A DNA stretch of 42,933 nucleotides, taken from positions 1 to 42,933 of the forward strand of contig CAJJCZ010000001.1 in NCBI GenBank assembly GCA_905182795.1, written 5' to 3'. The position numbers and the translations under genes were made by a program. This document shows positions 19,865 to 29,047 of this stretch, one piece after another. Position 1 is the stretch's first letter. Every line of letters begins with the position of its first letter. Source of the DNA: an uncultured bacterium (lineage in GTDB: Bacteria; Fidelibacterota; Marinisomatia; Marinisomatales; Marinisomataceae). The notes beneath the pieces are model-generated. The model had not been told where the DNA came from. It searched no databases and saw only the letters and a list, made by a program, of their open reading frames with translations.

Positions 19865-21118
19865 CTAATTGCCTGAACCTGGTCTACCGCTACCACGCTT
19901 ATAACTATTTTCAGATTGTTTTTTAACAGTGACGGCTGCTCCATCATATAGATCTCTACTAATTGCTACAAATCCTCCCGTAACAATTTCTTCTCCTTCT
20001 TCAAGACCGGATAATACTTCATAGTCTCTATCTCCAACAATTCCTACTTCTACAAAACGCTGCTCTACAGTATTTTCATTCACAACAAATACAACAGTTC
20101 TCTTTTTATCACTTCTTTTATTATTTGTAATTGGTCTACTTTCGTTCAAGCCTGACTCTACTGTAAATGATGCTTTAGATTCGGATTTTTTTTCTGATTT
20201 TCTAGGCGTAGTCAGAGATTGAATCGGAATTGAAAGTGTTTGATTGCGTTGTTCTGTAATAATTTCAACCGTAGCACTCATTCCAGGGCGCATACCATCC
20301 ACAACTTCTAACATTTGTATCTTCACTTGAAAGTTAGTGACTTGCTGTTGAGAGCCGCCACTAGATGTACTAGAAGCAAATGCTACTTCCTTAACTACTC
20401 CCTTAAATATTTGATTTTGATATGCATCTACTTCAACCATTGCAATATCATTAATAGAAATATCTGCAATATCATTTTCATTCACATTTACATAAACTTC
20501 CATCTTTGATAAATCTGATAATTTTAATAATACACTTGGATTGAACATACCGCCTTGCGCTAAGTCACCCACTTCTCCATCAATGAAAGTGATCGTTCCA
20601 TCTTGAGGTGCAATTAATCTTAATTTTGAAAGAGCATCTTCATCTTGAATATATCGTGCTTCAGATGCATTGAATGAACTTAAAGCGGAAGCATAGGAGG
20701 AATTTGTATTCTCCATATCTTGATCAGAGATTAAGTCATCCTTATATAATTTTTCTTGACGTGATTTTTTAATACTCGCATTACTTAGACTTACTTTTGC
20801 CGCCTCTACACCCGCCTTAGATGCTGCTGTTGCAGCTTTTTGTTGACGATCATCTAATGACATTAAAAAGTCACCTTTTTGTACAAAATCACCTTCTTTC
20901 ACAGCAATATCTGTGATATAGGTTGTATTATTTGCACTTAATTTTACTTCTGTTTCTGGCGTCAATACTCCATCAGCAACTACCTTACTTTCTAAGTCTT
21001 TTCTTTCAAGTTTCATCGTAGAAACTTCAATTGACCCATCGTCCCCTGATGAAGACATAAAATATGCACCTAAGCATAATACTAAAACACCCAACCCAGC
21101 TTTCATCTTATTATTCAC
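19865..21118 (-). CDS. Membrane-fusion (periplasmic adaptor) protein, HlyD/MacA type
   Basis: This 417-aa protein has an N-terminal membrane anchor (LGVLVLCLGAYFM), then a biotinyl-lipoyl-like half (VKEGDFVQKGDFLMSLDD), an alpha-helical hairpin with alanine-rich heptads (about 90-165), the second lipoyl half, a beta-barrel domain and a membrane-proximal domain ending GLEEGEEIVTGGFVAI. It bridges the inner-membrane ABC permeases to TolC, as MacA does for MacB. The start is a GTG at 21118 preceded by AAGGAG five bases away. The tail is Arg/Gly/Ser-rich and looks disordered. Confidence 0.92.
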   Translation of the reverse strand: MNNKMKAGLGVLVLCLGAYFMSSSGDDGSIEVSTMKLERKDLESKVVADGVLTPETEVKLSANNTTYITDIAVKEGDFVQKGDFLMSLDDRQQKAATAASKAGVEAAKVSLSNASIKKSRQEKLYKDDLISDQDMENTNSSYASALSSFNASEARYIQDEDALSKLRLIAPQDGTITFIDGEVGDLAQGGMFNPSVLLKLSDLSKMEVYVNVNENDIADISINDIAMVEVDAYQNQIFKGVVKEVAFASSTSSGGSQQQVTNFQVKIQMLEVVDGMRPGMSATVEIITEQRNQTLSIPIQSLTTPRKSEKKSESKASFTVESGLNESRPITNNKRSDKKRTVVFVVNENTVEQRFVEVGIVGDRDYEVLSGLEEGEEIVTGGFVAISRDLYDGAAVTVKKQSENSYKRGSGRPGSGN

Positions 21119-21123
21119 ATTTT

Positions 21124-21129
21124 CTCCTT
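21124..21129 (-). promoter_or_regulatory. Ribosome-binding site for the adaptor gene, overlapping the tolC stop
   Basis: The minus-strand AAGGAG lies five bases before the GTG at 21118 and overlaps the TAA of the upstream tolC-like gene. It decides the GTG start over the ATG at 21106. Confidence 0.65.
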
Positions 21130-22399
21130 ATTCATATTTTTTATCTAATGTTCCAAGCAAGTCATCCAAATTTGCTACTTGGATTGCTGCGTCATATTTA
21201 GTTCTTACTAAACTTGAACTAGCTTGAATTAATCCTAATTGTGCATTTAAAAGCTCTAAAATGCTTGCTGAACCTAATTCATATTTTTGTTGTGCTAATC
21301 TCAAGTCTTCTTCTGCAGAAAGTAATACTTCTTCCTGGATAGGAATAATTTCTTGATAATTATTTAATGTATTAATCAACGCATACAACCTGACTTTGGC
21401 ACCATTTTTATTACTATTAAAGAGCGTCTCTGCTTGGTCTAATTGTAATTTTGATATTTGAATCGAATTCTTTTTTCTGAAACCAGAAAAAATAGGGATA
21501 CTTACTGAGATGTTAGCACTTTTGATGTAATTATCGTCAAAATAGGTTCTAGTAATTTGATCGCTAGAAGAAGCATTCATACCCACACTCATATTTACGC
21601 TAGGCAAACTAGAACTCCATGCTTTTTTTACGTTAATCTGTGCTCCTGAAATCTGGTTATCTAATATATTTAAATCAGGACTATTTGCTAGCATTAAATT
21701 ATATGCTTCGTCAAAAGTGGGAACCGACAATATAGGATCTATTTTTTCCCTGATATTTACTACTACATCGCTATTCAGAAGACCCATGCTATGTCGTAGA
21801 GATTTTTCAGAATTCTTTTTGCTTAACTCTCTTGATAAAAAACTAGATCTTGAAGTCCCATAACGGACTGATGCTTTCAAATAGTCTGTTTTGCTAACCG
21901 CTCCTAAGTTATATTGCTTTTCAACTAATTCGAGTTGTTTTTTTGATAATGCTAGGTCTTTACCAGCTATATCAAATAATTCAGAATTCTTTAAATATTG
22001 ATAATAGTAAGTATACACATCTAATATAATACGTGCTTTTGCCTGTCGTTTTCTCTCTTTTGAAGTATTATAATTATTATCGCTTTGCTTAAGAGTGTTA
22101 ATCTTGTTTCCGAAATTAAATAAACTTTGGGATAGGTTTACTCCTCCGCTATATCTTTCAGAAGCCTCTGAGGAGCTATTTCCATACGTTGTTTCGCTAA
22201 ATGAATTGCTTGCATTTACTGATGGTAACATTAAAGCTCCAGTTGAAGCACGATTTAACTTCGCAATTGCTACATCTTGCTCTGCTCTTTTAAGTGATGG
22301 TTTATTTTCAAGTGCAATACGCACACATTCATCAACAGTTAAGGATTGTCCTATGGATGTTGAAATAAATAATAAAATAGTTAGTATATACTTGTTCAT
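21128..22399 (-). CDS. TolC-family outer-membrane efflux protein
   Basis: This 423-aa protein has a cleavable signal peptide (MNKYILTILLFISTSIGQ) followed by the internally repeated OEP domain: long amphipathic helices with the LALSKKQLELVEKQYNLGAVSKTDYLKA and matching LRLAQQKYELGSASILELLNAQ motifs at the two repeat junctions. It should form the trimeric outer-membrane channel of the exporter encoded downstream. The start follows GGTAGGAG closely. It is the first gene of the exporter operon. Confidence 0.93.
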   Translation of the reverse strand: MNKYILTILLFISTSIGQSLTVDECVRIALENKPSLKRAEQDVAIAKLNRASTGALMLPSVNASNSFSETTYGNSSSEASERYSGGVNLSQSLFNFGNKINTLKQSDNNYNTSKERKRQAKARIILDVYTYYYQYLKNSELFDIAGKDLALSKKQLELVEKQYNLGAVSKTDYLKASVRYGTSRSSFLSRELSKKNSEKSLRHSMGLLNSDVVVNIREKIDPILSVPTFDEAYNLMLANSPDLNILDNQISGAQINVKKAWSSSLPSVNMSVGMNASSSDQITRTYFDDNYIKSANISVSIPIFSGFRKKNSIQISKLQLDQAETLFNSNKNGAKVRLYALINTLNNYQEIIPIQEEVLLSAEEDLRLAQQKYELGSASILELLNAQLGLIQASSSLVRTKYDAAIQVANLDDLLGTLDKKYE

Positions 22400-22496
22400 A
22401 ATCTCCTACCTGTATCTTAGGTTTGAAAGTAGCTAAAAAGTTTCATAATAAAAAATAGAATTCAGTTGTTTTATATATGACTCTCAAAAAACAAAA
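22400..22496 (-). promoter_or_regulatory. Upstream region of the exporter operon with ribosome-binding site
   Basis: Just under 100 bases lie between the possible cca terminator and the tolC-like start, the largest non-coding stretch in the window. AGGAG at 22403-22407 (minus strand) is only three bases from the ATG, extended to GGTAGGAG. An A/T-rich stretch around 22470-22480 (TATATAAAA on the minus strand) could hold a -10 element, but I see no good -35. No repeats or operator-like palindromes stand out. Confidence 0.4.
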
Positions 22497-22516
22497 AAGT
22501 AAAATAATACTTACTT
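22497..22516 (-). terminator. Possible weak intrinsic terminator after cca
   Basis: On the minus strand the cca stop codon is part of an inverted repeat AAGTAA - 8-base loop - TTACTT, followed by a T-rich run (TTTTGTTTTTTG). The stem is only six A/T-rich pairs, so it is weak. Its position directly before the exporter promoter region favours it. Confidence 0.3.
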
Positions 22517-23941
22517 AAAAAATTTGTTTTTTTTCAAATTCTTAAGCATAGATAAGGCCTCTGAATGTGTGTGTTTAATATCTCCATTCAGGATTGCTTC
22601 CTCAATTATCTTTTTTATTTCTCCAACCTTCTTACCTGCAGGTAAATTGAACATTTCCATAATTTCATGCCCCCTTACAGGAGATTGAAATGCTCTTAAT
22701 TCATCTGACTCAATAACTTCTTGTATACGCTTTTCTACGTGGTCAAAATTAGATAGATACTTTTTAACATTATTTGGATTCTTGGTAGTAATATCAGCTC
22801 GACATAGGAGCATTAAATCTTGTGCATCTTCTTGTGCATCTACAATTAATCTTCGAATAGCAGAATCAGTTACTTCTTTTTTTGCTAGACTAATAGGTCG
22901 TAAGTGCAAAGCAGTCAACTTTGTGATATAGTCTCTTGTTTTATTAGAAAATTTCATACGTTCTGATATTTTTTTTAGCATACGAGCACCATAATCATCG
23001 TGTCCATAAAAAGTATACCCTTTCTTTTTATCTATTCTTCTGGTTTTAGGTTTTGCAATATCATGCACTAAAGCTGCCAATCTTAAATCTAATTTATTAG
23101 ACAATTTTGCGGCATTATCGACTACTTCCAATGTGTGAAAAAATATATCTTTATGATGATATTCACTACTTTGATCTAAGCCATACATGATTGAAATCTC
23201 TGGGAAGACATATTCAAGTAATCCAACTTCTTGAAGTAAAATAAATCCAACAGAAGGTTTATTTGTGCCTAAAATTTTTAACAGTTCATTAGTTATTCTT
23301 TCTTGAGAAACTATTGATATTCTTTCAGCATTATCTTTTATCGACTGTAGGCATTTTTTGTCTATTTCCATTCCTAGCTTTGCAGAAAAGTATGCTGCTC
23401 TCATCATGCGCAATGGATCGTCTGAAAATGTTACATCAGAATTAGTCATAGGGGTTCTTAGTATTTTTGCATTTAAATCTTTAAAGCCATCAAAAGGATC
23501 AATAAGTGTCCCCATATTGTTTTTCTGTAGAGAAATTGCCATAGCATTGACAGTAAAATCTCTACGCTGTAAATCTTCATTAATATCAGTCATAATAATA
23601 TCTTTTGGCTTGCGTGACTTTGGATCATATGATTCTAATCGAGCGGAAGCGACTTCAATTTCACATTCTTTATATGGTATACGAGCTGTAGCAAACTTTG
23701 GAAATGGAACTACTGTAGATACATTTAATTTTCTAGCTAGTTGATGAGCAAATTCAATTCCATCGCCTTCAATCATAATATCAATATCTACTGAATGCTT
23801 TTCTGGCTCTAATAGCAAATCTCTAACACAGCCACCAACTAAAAAAGCTGGTACTTTTATTTCTTCAGATAGATCGCTAATTACTTTAGATATGCGATAC
23901 AATCGTTTATTTTGCTTAAGTATGTCTTTAATTACAGTCAT
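22511..23941 (-). CDS. cca: CCA tRNA nucleotidyltransferase with HD domain
   Basis: This 476-aa class II nucleotidyltransferase has GGCVRD (36-41) and the catalytic D52-x-D54 in the head. RRDFTVNAMA and DPLRMMRAAYFSAKLG mark the neck and base-recognition region. An HD phosphohydrolase domain follows (HHKDIFFHTLEV, LAALVHDIAKP) and then a C-terminal helical tail. It adds or repairs the 3' CCA of tRNAs. In some bacteria the work is split into CC- and A-adding enzymes, and sequence alone does not settle which this is. It is divergent from porD with 30 bases between starts. Confidence 0.9.
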   Translation of the reverse strand: MTVIKDILKQNKRLYRISKVISDLSEEIKVPAFLVGGCVRDLLLEPEKHSVDIDIMIEGDGIEFAHQLARKLNVSTVVPFPKFATARIPYKECEIEVASARLESYDPKSRKPKDIIMTDINEDLQRRDFTVNAMAISLQKNNMGTLIDPFDGFKDLNAKILRTPMTNSDVTFSDDPLRMMRAAYFSAKLGMEIDKKCLQSIKDNAERISIVSQERITNELLKILGTNKPSVGFILLQEVGLLEYVFPEISIMYGLDQSSEYHHKDIFFHTLEVVDNAAKLSNKLDLRLAALVHDIAKPKTRRIDKKKGYTFYGHDDYGARMLKKISERMKFSNKTRDYITKLTALHLRPISLAKKEVTDSAIRRLIVDAQEDAQDLMLLCRADITTKNPNNVKKYLSNFDHVEKRIQEVIESDELRAFQSPVRGHEIMEMFNLPAGKKVGEIKKIIEEAILNGDIKHTHSEALSMLKNLKKNKFFK

Positions 23942-23971
23942 TCTGTAAATTAAAAAATATATCTATCTATT
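23942..23971. promoter_or_regulatory. Very short divergent region between cca and porD
   Basis: Only 30 A/T-rich bases separate the two start codons, so at least one promoter must extend into the opposite gene. A perfect six-base inverted repeat TTACAG-TCATT-CTGTAA (23932-23948) spans the cca start codon and could be an operator or chance. Confidence 0.3.
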
Positions 23972-24814
23972 ATGCTAGAAAAACTAAATAAATATATTGC
24001 ATTATTTTTCTTCTTTTCGCTGCTAAGCGCTCAATTCAAAGAAGCGTCTGTTTCGTTTGATGATCGCCTATTAAAAGCAGATGAAAAAGTGTCTTTGTTT
24101 CAATTGCAAAACAATATTAAAAAGTTTTACGAATATACGGTTTGGAATGAAGATTATCGCGATTTAGACATTAACATCAATGTTCAAATTCTTTTTGAGG
24201 GGAATGCCAACATAGGAAGTTCTCAAGCGTATGGAATTCAATCCTTATTTAGTAATAATAGAGATCTTCATTTTTTTGATAAGGGATCAAACTTTGTTTT
24301 AAGTCAAAATAATTCACTCTATTATGATAGTGTTTATTTTGATCCTCTATCAAGCCTATTGGGATTTTATGGTAATATTATATTGGGAGCAGAGCTAGAT
24401 ACTTGGTCTAATTTAGGTGGTAATAGTCATTATGAGAAAGCAAGATCAATCGCTGTCCGTGCCAGTGCTTCTAATTTTTCAAGAGGTTGGGATCAACGGA
24501 TTGTGCTTATTAATCTCTTAACAGAAAATATTGGACTAAGAAAGTTAAGATTTTCAACATATCTAGCATATGAACTTTTTGAAAATGGAGAAATTGATGC
24601 CTGCGGAGATGCTTTAAGTAGTATAGTTAAAAATTTGGATGAAGTAGTCGATAATTATAATCAAGAAAACTATACTAATACATTTTTAAAATTTCATGGT
24701 AAGAAAATTGGCGAAATGATGCAAAAACTAGGTCAAAAAAAGCTACTTCAAGAAATGATCTATCTAGATTCACAGAGAGATAATATCTATAAAGAATTAT
24801 TGTCGTCAATCTGA
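23972..24814 (+). CDS. porD: DUF4835 / PorD family exported protein
   Basis: This 280-aa protein has a signal peptide ending SLLSAQ. It follows the DUF4835 layout: an N-terminal beta-rich part, then FDPLSSLLGFYGNIILG, then LDTWSNLGG-x4-YEKA, then SRGWD and a C-terminal helical part. In Bacteroidota this family is called PorD and is linked to the type IX secretion system/gliding machinery in the periplasm. Its usual neighbours there (coaBC, recN) are absent. The gene stands alone on the plus strand and its 3' end overlaps the glycosyltransferase gene by 28 bases, tail to tail. Family match is good. A role in type IX secretion in this organism is unproven. Confidence 0.82.
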   Translation: MLEKLNKYIALFFFFSLLSAQFKEASVSFDDRLLKADEKVSLFQLQNNIKKFYEYTVWNEDYRDLDININVQILFEGNANIGSSQAYGIQSLFSNNRDLHFFDKGSNFVLSQNNSLYYDSVYFDPLSSLLGFYGNIILGAELDTWSNLGGNSHYEKARSIAVRASASNFSRGWDQRIVLINLLTENIGLRKLRFSTYLAYELFENGEIDACGDALSSIVKNLDEVVDNYNQENYTNTFLKFHGKKIGEMMQKLGQKKLLQEMIYLDSQRDNIYKELLSSI

Positions 24815-25809
24815 GAAAAGTATTTTTTTCCTTTAATGAAATAATCTATTGCTATACTCTTATTATAAATATTATCTAACTCAGCAATATCATTACTCTT
24901 TCTAATTTTTATTATCTTACTTACGGAAAATAATATCCATAGCTCTGCATACAGTATTGCAATAAATCTTCTGATATCTAAAGTGAACACTGAATAAATC
25001 AAAGCCATCCAATCTAATATCAATCTCTTCAGAATTAAAATTCCATAGTTAAAAGTAAAAGAATTTTTAAAAAATAAAATCCAAGAATTTCTATGATTCA
25101 AGTAGTGTGACTTGATTGTATTTTCTTTGATTGTTTGCTTTCCATAATGGTAAATAAAAGCACTGGGGACAGACCAAATTTTATATCCTAATGCTTGTGC
25201 TCTCCAACATAAATCTATTTCTTCCATATAAGCAAAATAGACTTCATCAAATCCACTTAATTGATTGAAGATATCAGCTCTAACAATCATTGCAGCTCCT
25301 GATGACCAAAATATTTCTGAAGGCTTATCATATTGACCAGCATCTTTTTCTAGAGTATTGAACAGTCGTCCTTTAACATAAGGAAAACCAAAACAATCGA
25401 TAAATCCTCCTGCGCCACCAGCATAGTCGAAGTATTCTTTATTATTAATATTTAATACCTTAGGTTGAGCAGCAAAGGCGCTAGGATGCTCTTCTAAAAA
25501 ATCTACTAATTTTTCTATCCATCTATCCGAATGCTCAGTATCATTATTTAAAAATATTAAATATTTTCCTTTTGCATGTTGTGCTCCGATATTGCAGCCT
25601 CCGCTATAACCAATATTTTTTTTATTACTAACAACTATTACATCAGAAAATAAATTTTGTATATTTTTAATAGAATTATCAGTGGATGCATTATCTACTA
25701 CAATAATTTCAAAATTATCGATATCAATATTTTGATAGATGGAGTTAATACAATTGTATAAGAGTTTTTTCCCGTTATAATGAGGAATAATAATTGAAAC
25801 TATTTTCAT
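24787..25809 (-). CDS. Family 2 glycosyltransferase (rhamnosyltransferase-like)
   Basis: This 340-aa GT-A fold enzyme has the nucleotide-binding start SIIIPHYNG and VVDNASTDNS, a metal-binding NND (88-90) in FLNNDTEHS, and the acceptor-side EEIDLCWRA motif. Its C-terminus carries hydrophobic helices that probably lie on the inner membrane. The closest well-known relatives by pattern are WbbL-type rhamnosyltransferases acting on lipid-linked sugars. It overlaps the DUF2723 gene upstream by ATGA, so the pair probably acts in one pathway for a cell-surface glycan or protein glycosylation. Confidence 0.88.
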   Translation of the reverse strand: MKIVSIIIPHYNGKKLLYNCINSIYQNIDIDNFEIIVVDNASTDNSIKNIQNLFSDVIVVSNKKNIGYSGGCNIGAQHAKGKYLIFLNNDTEHSDRWIEKLVDFLEEHPSAFAAQPKVLNINNKEYFDYAGGAGGFIDCFGFPYVKGRLFNTLEKDAGQYDKPSEIFWSSGAAMIVRADIFNQLSGFDEVYFAYMEEIDLCWRAQALGYKIWSVPSAFIYHYGKQTIKENTIKSHYLNHRNSWILFFKNSFTFNYGILILKRLILDWMALIYSVFTLDIRRFIAILYAELWILFSVSKIIKIRKSNDIAELDNIYNKSIAIDYFIKGKKYFSQIDDNNSL

Positions 25810-28679
25810 GATCTTTTTAATTTTTCAATTTCATCAAGTAACCGACTAGCATCGGTATCTTCCGGACTGCGTACTATCCAATTTTGAATTAAGTTAGTTG
25901 CTTCGTCATACTCTTCTAACTCTCGATGACATAAATATAATAAGAATACTAAATCAGGCAAAGTTTTTTGCCATGACTGCCACTCTTGTACTGTAATCTT
26001 AGTAGCGATAAATCCTTGTTTTTTGATTGCTCTTTCAATGATTAAAAAATTATCATATATAGTTTTAAAAATTTCTTTCGCTTCTGAATAGTCATCTAAA
26101 TTTTGAATAAAAGACTTACCATATAATAAATAATCTTCCATCTCAATATCATCTCTCTCAGCTAACTCCTTTAGATGGTATCTAACTTTCTCCTTGTTCC
26201 CAATCCCATTATAAATCTGAGTAATCTGATATTGAAGCTCTTTTGATGGTATAGGTATTACTGCACTAGGCATTTTATCTTCCATTTCTAACAATACCAT
26301 TTCTGCTTTTTGTAGATTGCTATCAAGGTAATGTGAAATAGCTAAGCGCGTAAAACCTACACGATAATTTTGAATCAATCTTCCAATTTGTCTATCTACA
26401 TGGACATTTTTATTAGCAAGATTTCTATAGATATAACCAGGCTGATACTCTTTAGATATAGATACTTCTGTAATAGTGTTTTTATGCGAATCATAATCTT
26501 CGAACCAATCTTCATTTCCAACTATTGATAATAAGTTCTTAGTCATCTTGTCTTGATTGATTGGATATGACTTATTGTTTACTAATCGATATGCTAGTCC
26601 TTCCATTGTGAAATAATCATCTAGATTTAACATGCTAGTAGGAGATACTGTAGCAGCAAAATATACTGGTCTATTCCAATTATTATCTTTGATAATTCTA
26701 AGGACCATAAGATCTTGGATACGTAATGCCACATCAAGGTAGGTGGGTTTTAATTCCCATTCAATAAGACCTTCAAGATTTAAATCGTCTATAGGGGCAT
26801 TAATAGAAATAGTATTAGATGACCATTTCTTAAAATCTAAATTTTGAATCTCATTATCATTCATAAAGATAAAAGGACTATCCTGATCTCTGATTTGAGT
26901 AACATACCATGGCGTATTCAGTAAACTTAAATTTATCACCCTTACATCCGTTCTAATTTTTTCTACTTCCTGCAAATACCAAACAGGAAAAGTATCATTG
27001 TCACCATTAGTAAACAAAATTGCATCAGGCTCACAAGTCTGTAGCATATTATATGCCATATCCCACGCGATATAATTACCAGTTCTATCATGCTCTTCAT
27101 AGTTTGCAATTAACATCCTTAATGGAATAAAAACCAAAAACATAGAAATCATAAAGTAAGATGCTCTTAGTTTGATAGATTTTTCTAATAAAGTATCACT
27201 TATATAATTAATCGTACTAAAAATTCCTATAGCTATCCATATGGAAAATGCCATGAAGCTAGCTACATAAGAATAATCTCTTTCTCTAGCTTGAGGACTG
27301 TCTTGATTTAAATAAAAAATAATTGCAATCCCTGTCATGATAAATAATACAAGCAATGAGAATGCATCATACTTATTTTTTCTAAAATGAAAATAAGCGC
27401 CAAATAATCCCATAATTAACGCTAACGGTAATCCAAACTGTCTCCAATCTACGCCATCTTCTTTTGAAGATGCTCCAAAATCAGAAACAAAGGAATCATT
27501 ACTAGGTCCCTTACCACCAAATTGCCATAAGAAATACCTGATATACATTTTATTAATTTGATAGGTCAATAGAAAGCTTGCCTGTTCAGAAACATTATAT
27601 GTCATATACTTATAGTTTTGGCTGCTAGAAAATTGAAAATCTGGATATTCAGGACTGCCTACTATAGAAATTTTTGATGGAAGATTATTAAATTTTCTTG
27701 GGAGCAATGACATTGAACCATACTGATCACGATTCAAATAAGAAGTAGCTTCTACTATTGTCTCAGGATTATTTTCATCAATGTTAGGATTTTGTCCTGA
27801 ACGAATAAAGATTGCCAAATAGGTTGAATATCCAATAATAATTAAAAATAAAGACATGTATACAAGTGAAAAGATTGTCTTTTTATTTTTAATACTGCTA
27901 TATAAAAAATAGGATAGTATCCCTATCAGCAGCAATAAGCCTTCAAATCCTATTTTCGATACAATAGTCGGAAATCCTTTAATAATACCATTTTGTATTA
28001 CAATAAAGGCTAGCAACGATAAGCTTAATGTAATTATCAAATTTTTAGTTGAAAAATTAGAGGTGGAAAAATAAATAATTAACCCTATAAAAGGGATTGT
28101 GAGCAGATTTAATAAATGTACTCCAGTAGCTAAACCAATGACATAAACAATTCCCATCAAGTACATCGTACTATGGTCTTTTTCTTTATACTTGGACCAC
28201 ATTAAAATTAAATATACTACTAATGCTGTCATGAAACCGCTCAATGCATATACTTCAGTTTCTACTGCATTAAACCAATGGCTATGCGTAAAAGCAAAAG
28301 TGAGTGATGCAGTTAATGAAGACCACATTTTAAAATGCTTTATATCATCTTTGCTATCAAGTCTATCAATAAATTGGTTACAAATAAGGAATAATAAACT
28401 AATCGTAGCAGCGCTAATCAATGGAGAAAATATATTCATACGAAAAGCAATATCTGCACTAATTGGAATCAATGTGAAGAACTTACCAATTAATAGAAAT
28501 AATGGACTCCCTGGTGGATGAGGGATGCCAAGTATATGCGACGTAGCAATAAATTCTCCCGTATCCCAAAAAGATACTGTTGGTGCCATTGTTGAAAAAT
28601 AAATAGCAAAGGTAACCAGGAATAAAATTCCAGCAATTAGATTCTCTAATTTTTTACTATAAGTTGTAAAAAAGCTCAA
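25806..28679 (-). CDS. DUF2723 membrane protein with TPR-like C-terminus (probable GT-C glycosyltransferase)
   Basis: This 957-aa protein begins with WDTGEFI (38-44) and HPPGSPL (54-60), hallmarks of DUF2723, and has about a dozen membrane helices up to residue 530. A soluble domain follows (FTNGDNDTFPVWYLQEV), then helical TPR-like repeats to the C-terminus. DUF2723 has the GT-C architecture of protein mannosyltransferases, and the human member TMEM260 is reported to be an O-mannosyltransferase. It probably transfers a sugar from a lipid donor to periplasmic or exported acceptors. It is translationally coupled to the family 2 glycosyltransferase downstream. Confidence 0.88.
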   Translation of the reverse strand: MSFFTTYSKKLENLIAGILFLVTFAIYFSTMAPTVSFWDTGEFIATSHILGIPHPPGSPLFLLIGKFFTLIPISADIAFRMNIFSPLISAATISLLFLICNQFIDRLDSKDDIKHFKMWSSLTASLTFAFTHSHWFNAVETEVYALSGFMTALVVYLILMWSKYKEKDHSTMYLMGIVYVIGLATGVHLLNLLTIPFIGLIIYFSTSNFSTKNLIITLSLSLLAFIVIQNGIIKGFPTIVSKIGFEGLLLLIGILSYFLYSSIKNKKTIFSLVYMSLFLIIIGYSTYLAIFIRSGQNPNIDENNPETIVEATSYLNRDQYGSMSLLPRKFNNLPSKISIVGSPEYPDFQFSSSQNYKYMTYNVSEQASFLLTYQINKMYIRYFLWQFGGKGPSNDSFVSDFGASSKEDGVDWRQFGLPLALIMGLFGAYFHFRKNKYDAFSLLVLFIMTGIAIIFYLNQDSPQARERDYSYVASFMAFSIWIAIGIFSTINYISDTLLEKSIKLRASYFMISMFLVFIPLRMLIANYEEHDRTGNYIAWDMAYNMLQTCEPDAILFTNGDNDTFPVWYLQEVEKIRTDVRVINLSLLNTPWYVTQIRDQDSPFIFMNDNEIQNLDFKKWSSNTISINAPIDDLNLEGLIEWELKPTYLDVALRIQDLMVLRIIKDNNWNRPVYFAATVSPTSMLNLDDYFTMEGLAYRLVNNKSYPINQDKMTKNLLSIVGNEDWFEDYDSHKNTITEVSISKEYQPGYIYRNLANKNVHVDRQIGRLIQNYRVGFTRLAISHYLDSNLQKAEMVLLEMEDKMPSAVIPIPSKELQYQITQIYNGIGNKEKVRYHLKELAERDDIEMEDYLLYGKSFIQNLDDYSEAKEIFKTIYDNFLIIERAIKKQGFIATKITVQEWQSWQKTLPDLVFLLYLCHRELEEYDEATNLIQNWIVRSPEDTDASRLLDEIEKLKRS

Positions 28680-28680
28680 T

Positions 28681-29037
28681 TTATTTTTCAGATTCTTCTA
28701 TAGTCTCTTGTGTTGAATCATCACTGTCTTCTGAAGTAGTTTCAGCTTCTACTTCTGCAGGTTTTGCATCTTCAGCTTTTTCAACTTCTATATAATTCAT
28801 TTTTAATTCAGATAACACTTTATCAAAGTATTCTTTTTCTTTGTCAGTAAGGCTAGCATGCATTCTGCTATTCATCATATCTAACATATCAATTTGAATA
28901 GATGCTTGTATTAAATCTACTGACATCTCATTGGTCATTGGATTTTGTATTTTTCCTAAAGCAATCCAAACGCCATATACTGATTGAGAAATCAGTGAAT
29001 CAAAAAGTTGTTTTTCTGTATAAGGTTTCGTTGTCAT
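28681..29037 (-). CDS. DUF1844 family protein
   Basis: This 118-aa protein has a DUF1844-like core: a helix SLISQSVYGVWIALGKIQNPMT, then VDLIQASIQIDMLDMM and LTDKEKEYFDKVLSELKMNYIEV. A low-complexity acidic tail (Glu/Asp/Ser/Thr, about 90-118) follows. Function of the family is unknown. It is widespread in Gram-negative bacteria, often near translation or DNA-repair genes. It is preceded by GAGG eight bases before the ATG, starts 10 bases after recG and ends one base before the DUF2723 gene. Confidence 0.82.
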   Translation of the reverse strand: MTTKPYTEKQLFDSLISQSVYGVWIALGKIQNPMTNEMSVDLIQASIQIDMLDMMNSRMHASLTDKEKEYFDKVLSELKMNYIEVEKAEDAKPAEVEAETTSEDSDDSTQETIEESEK

Positions 29038-29047
29038 TTTTTTTCCT

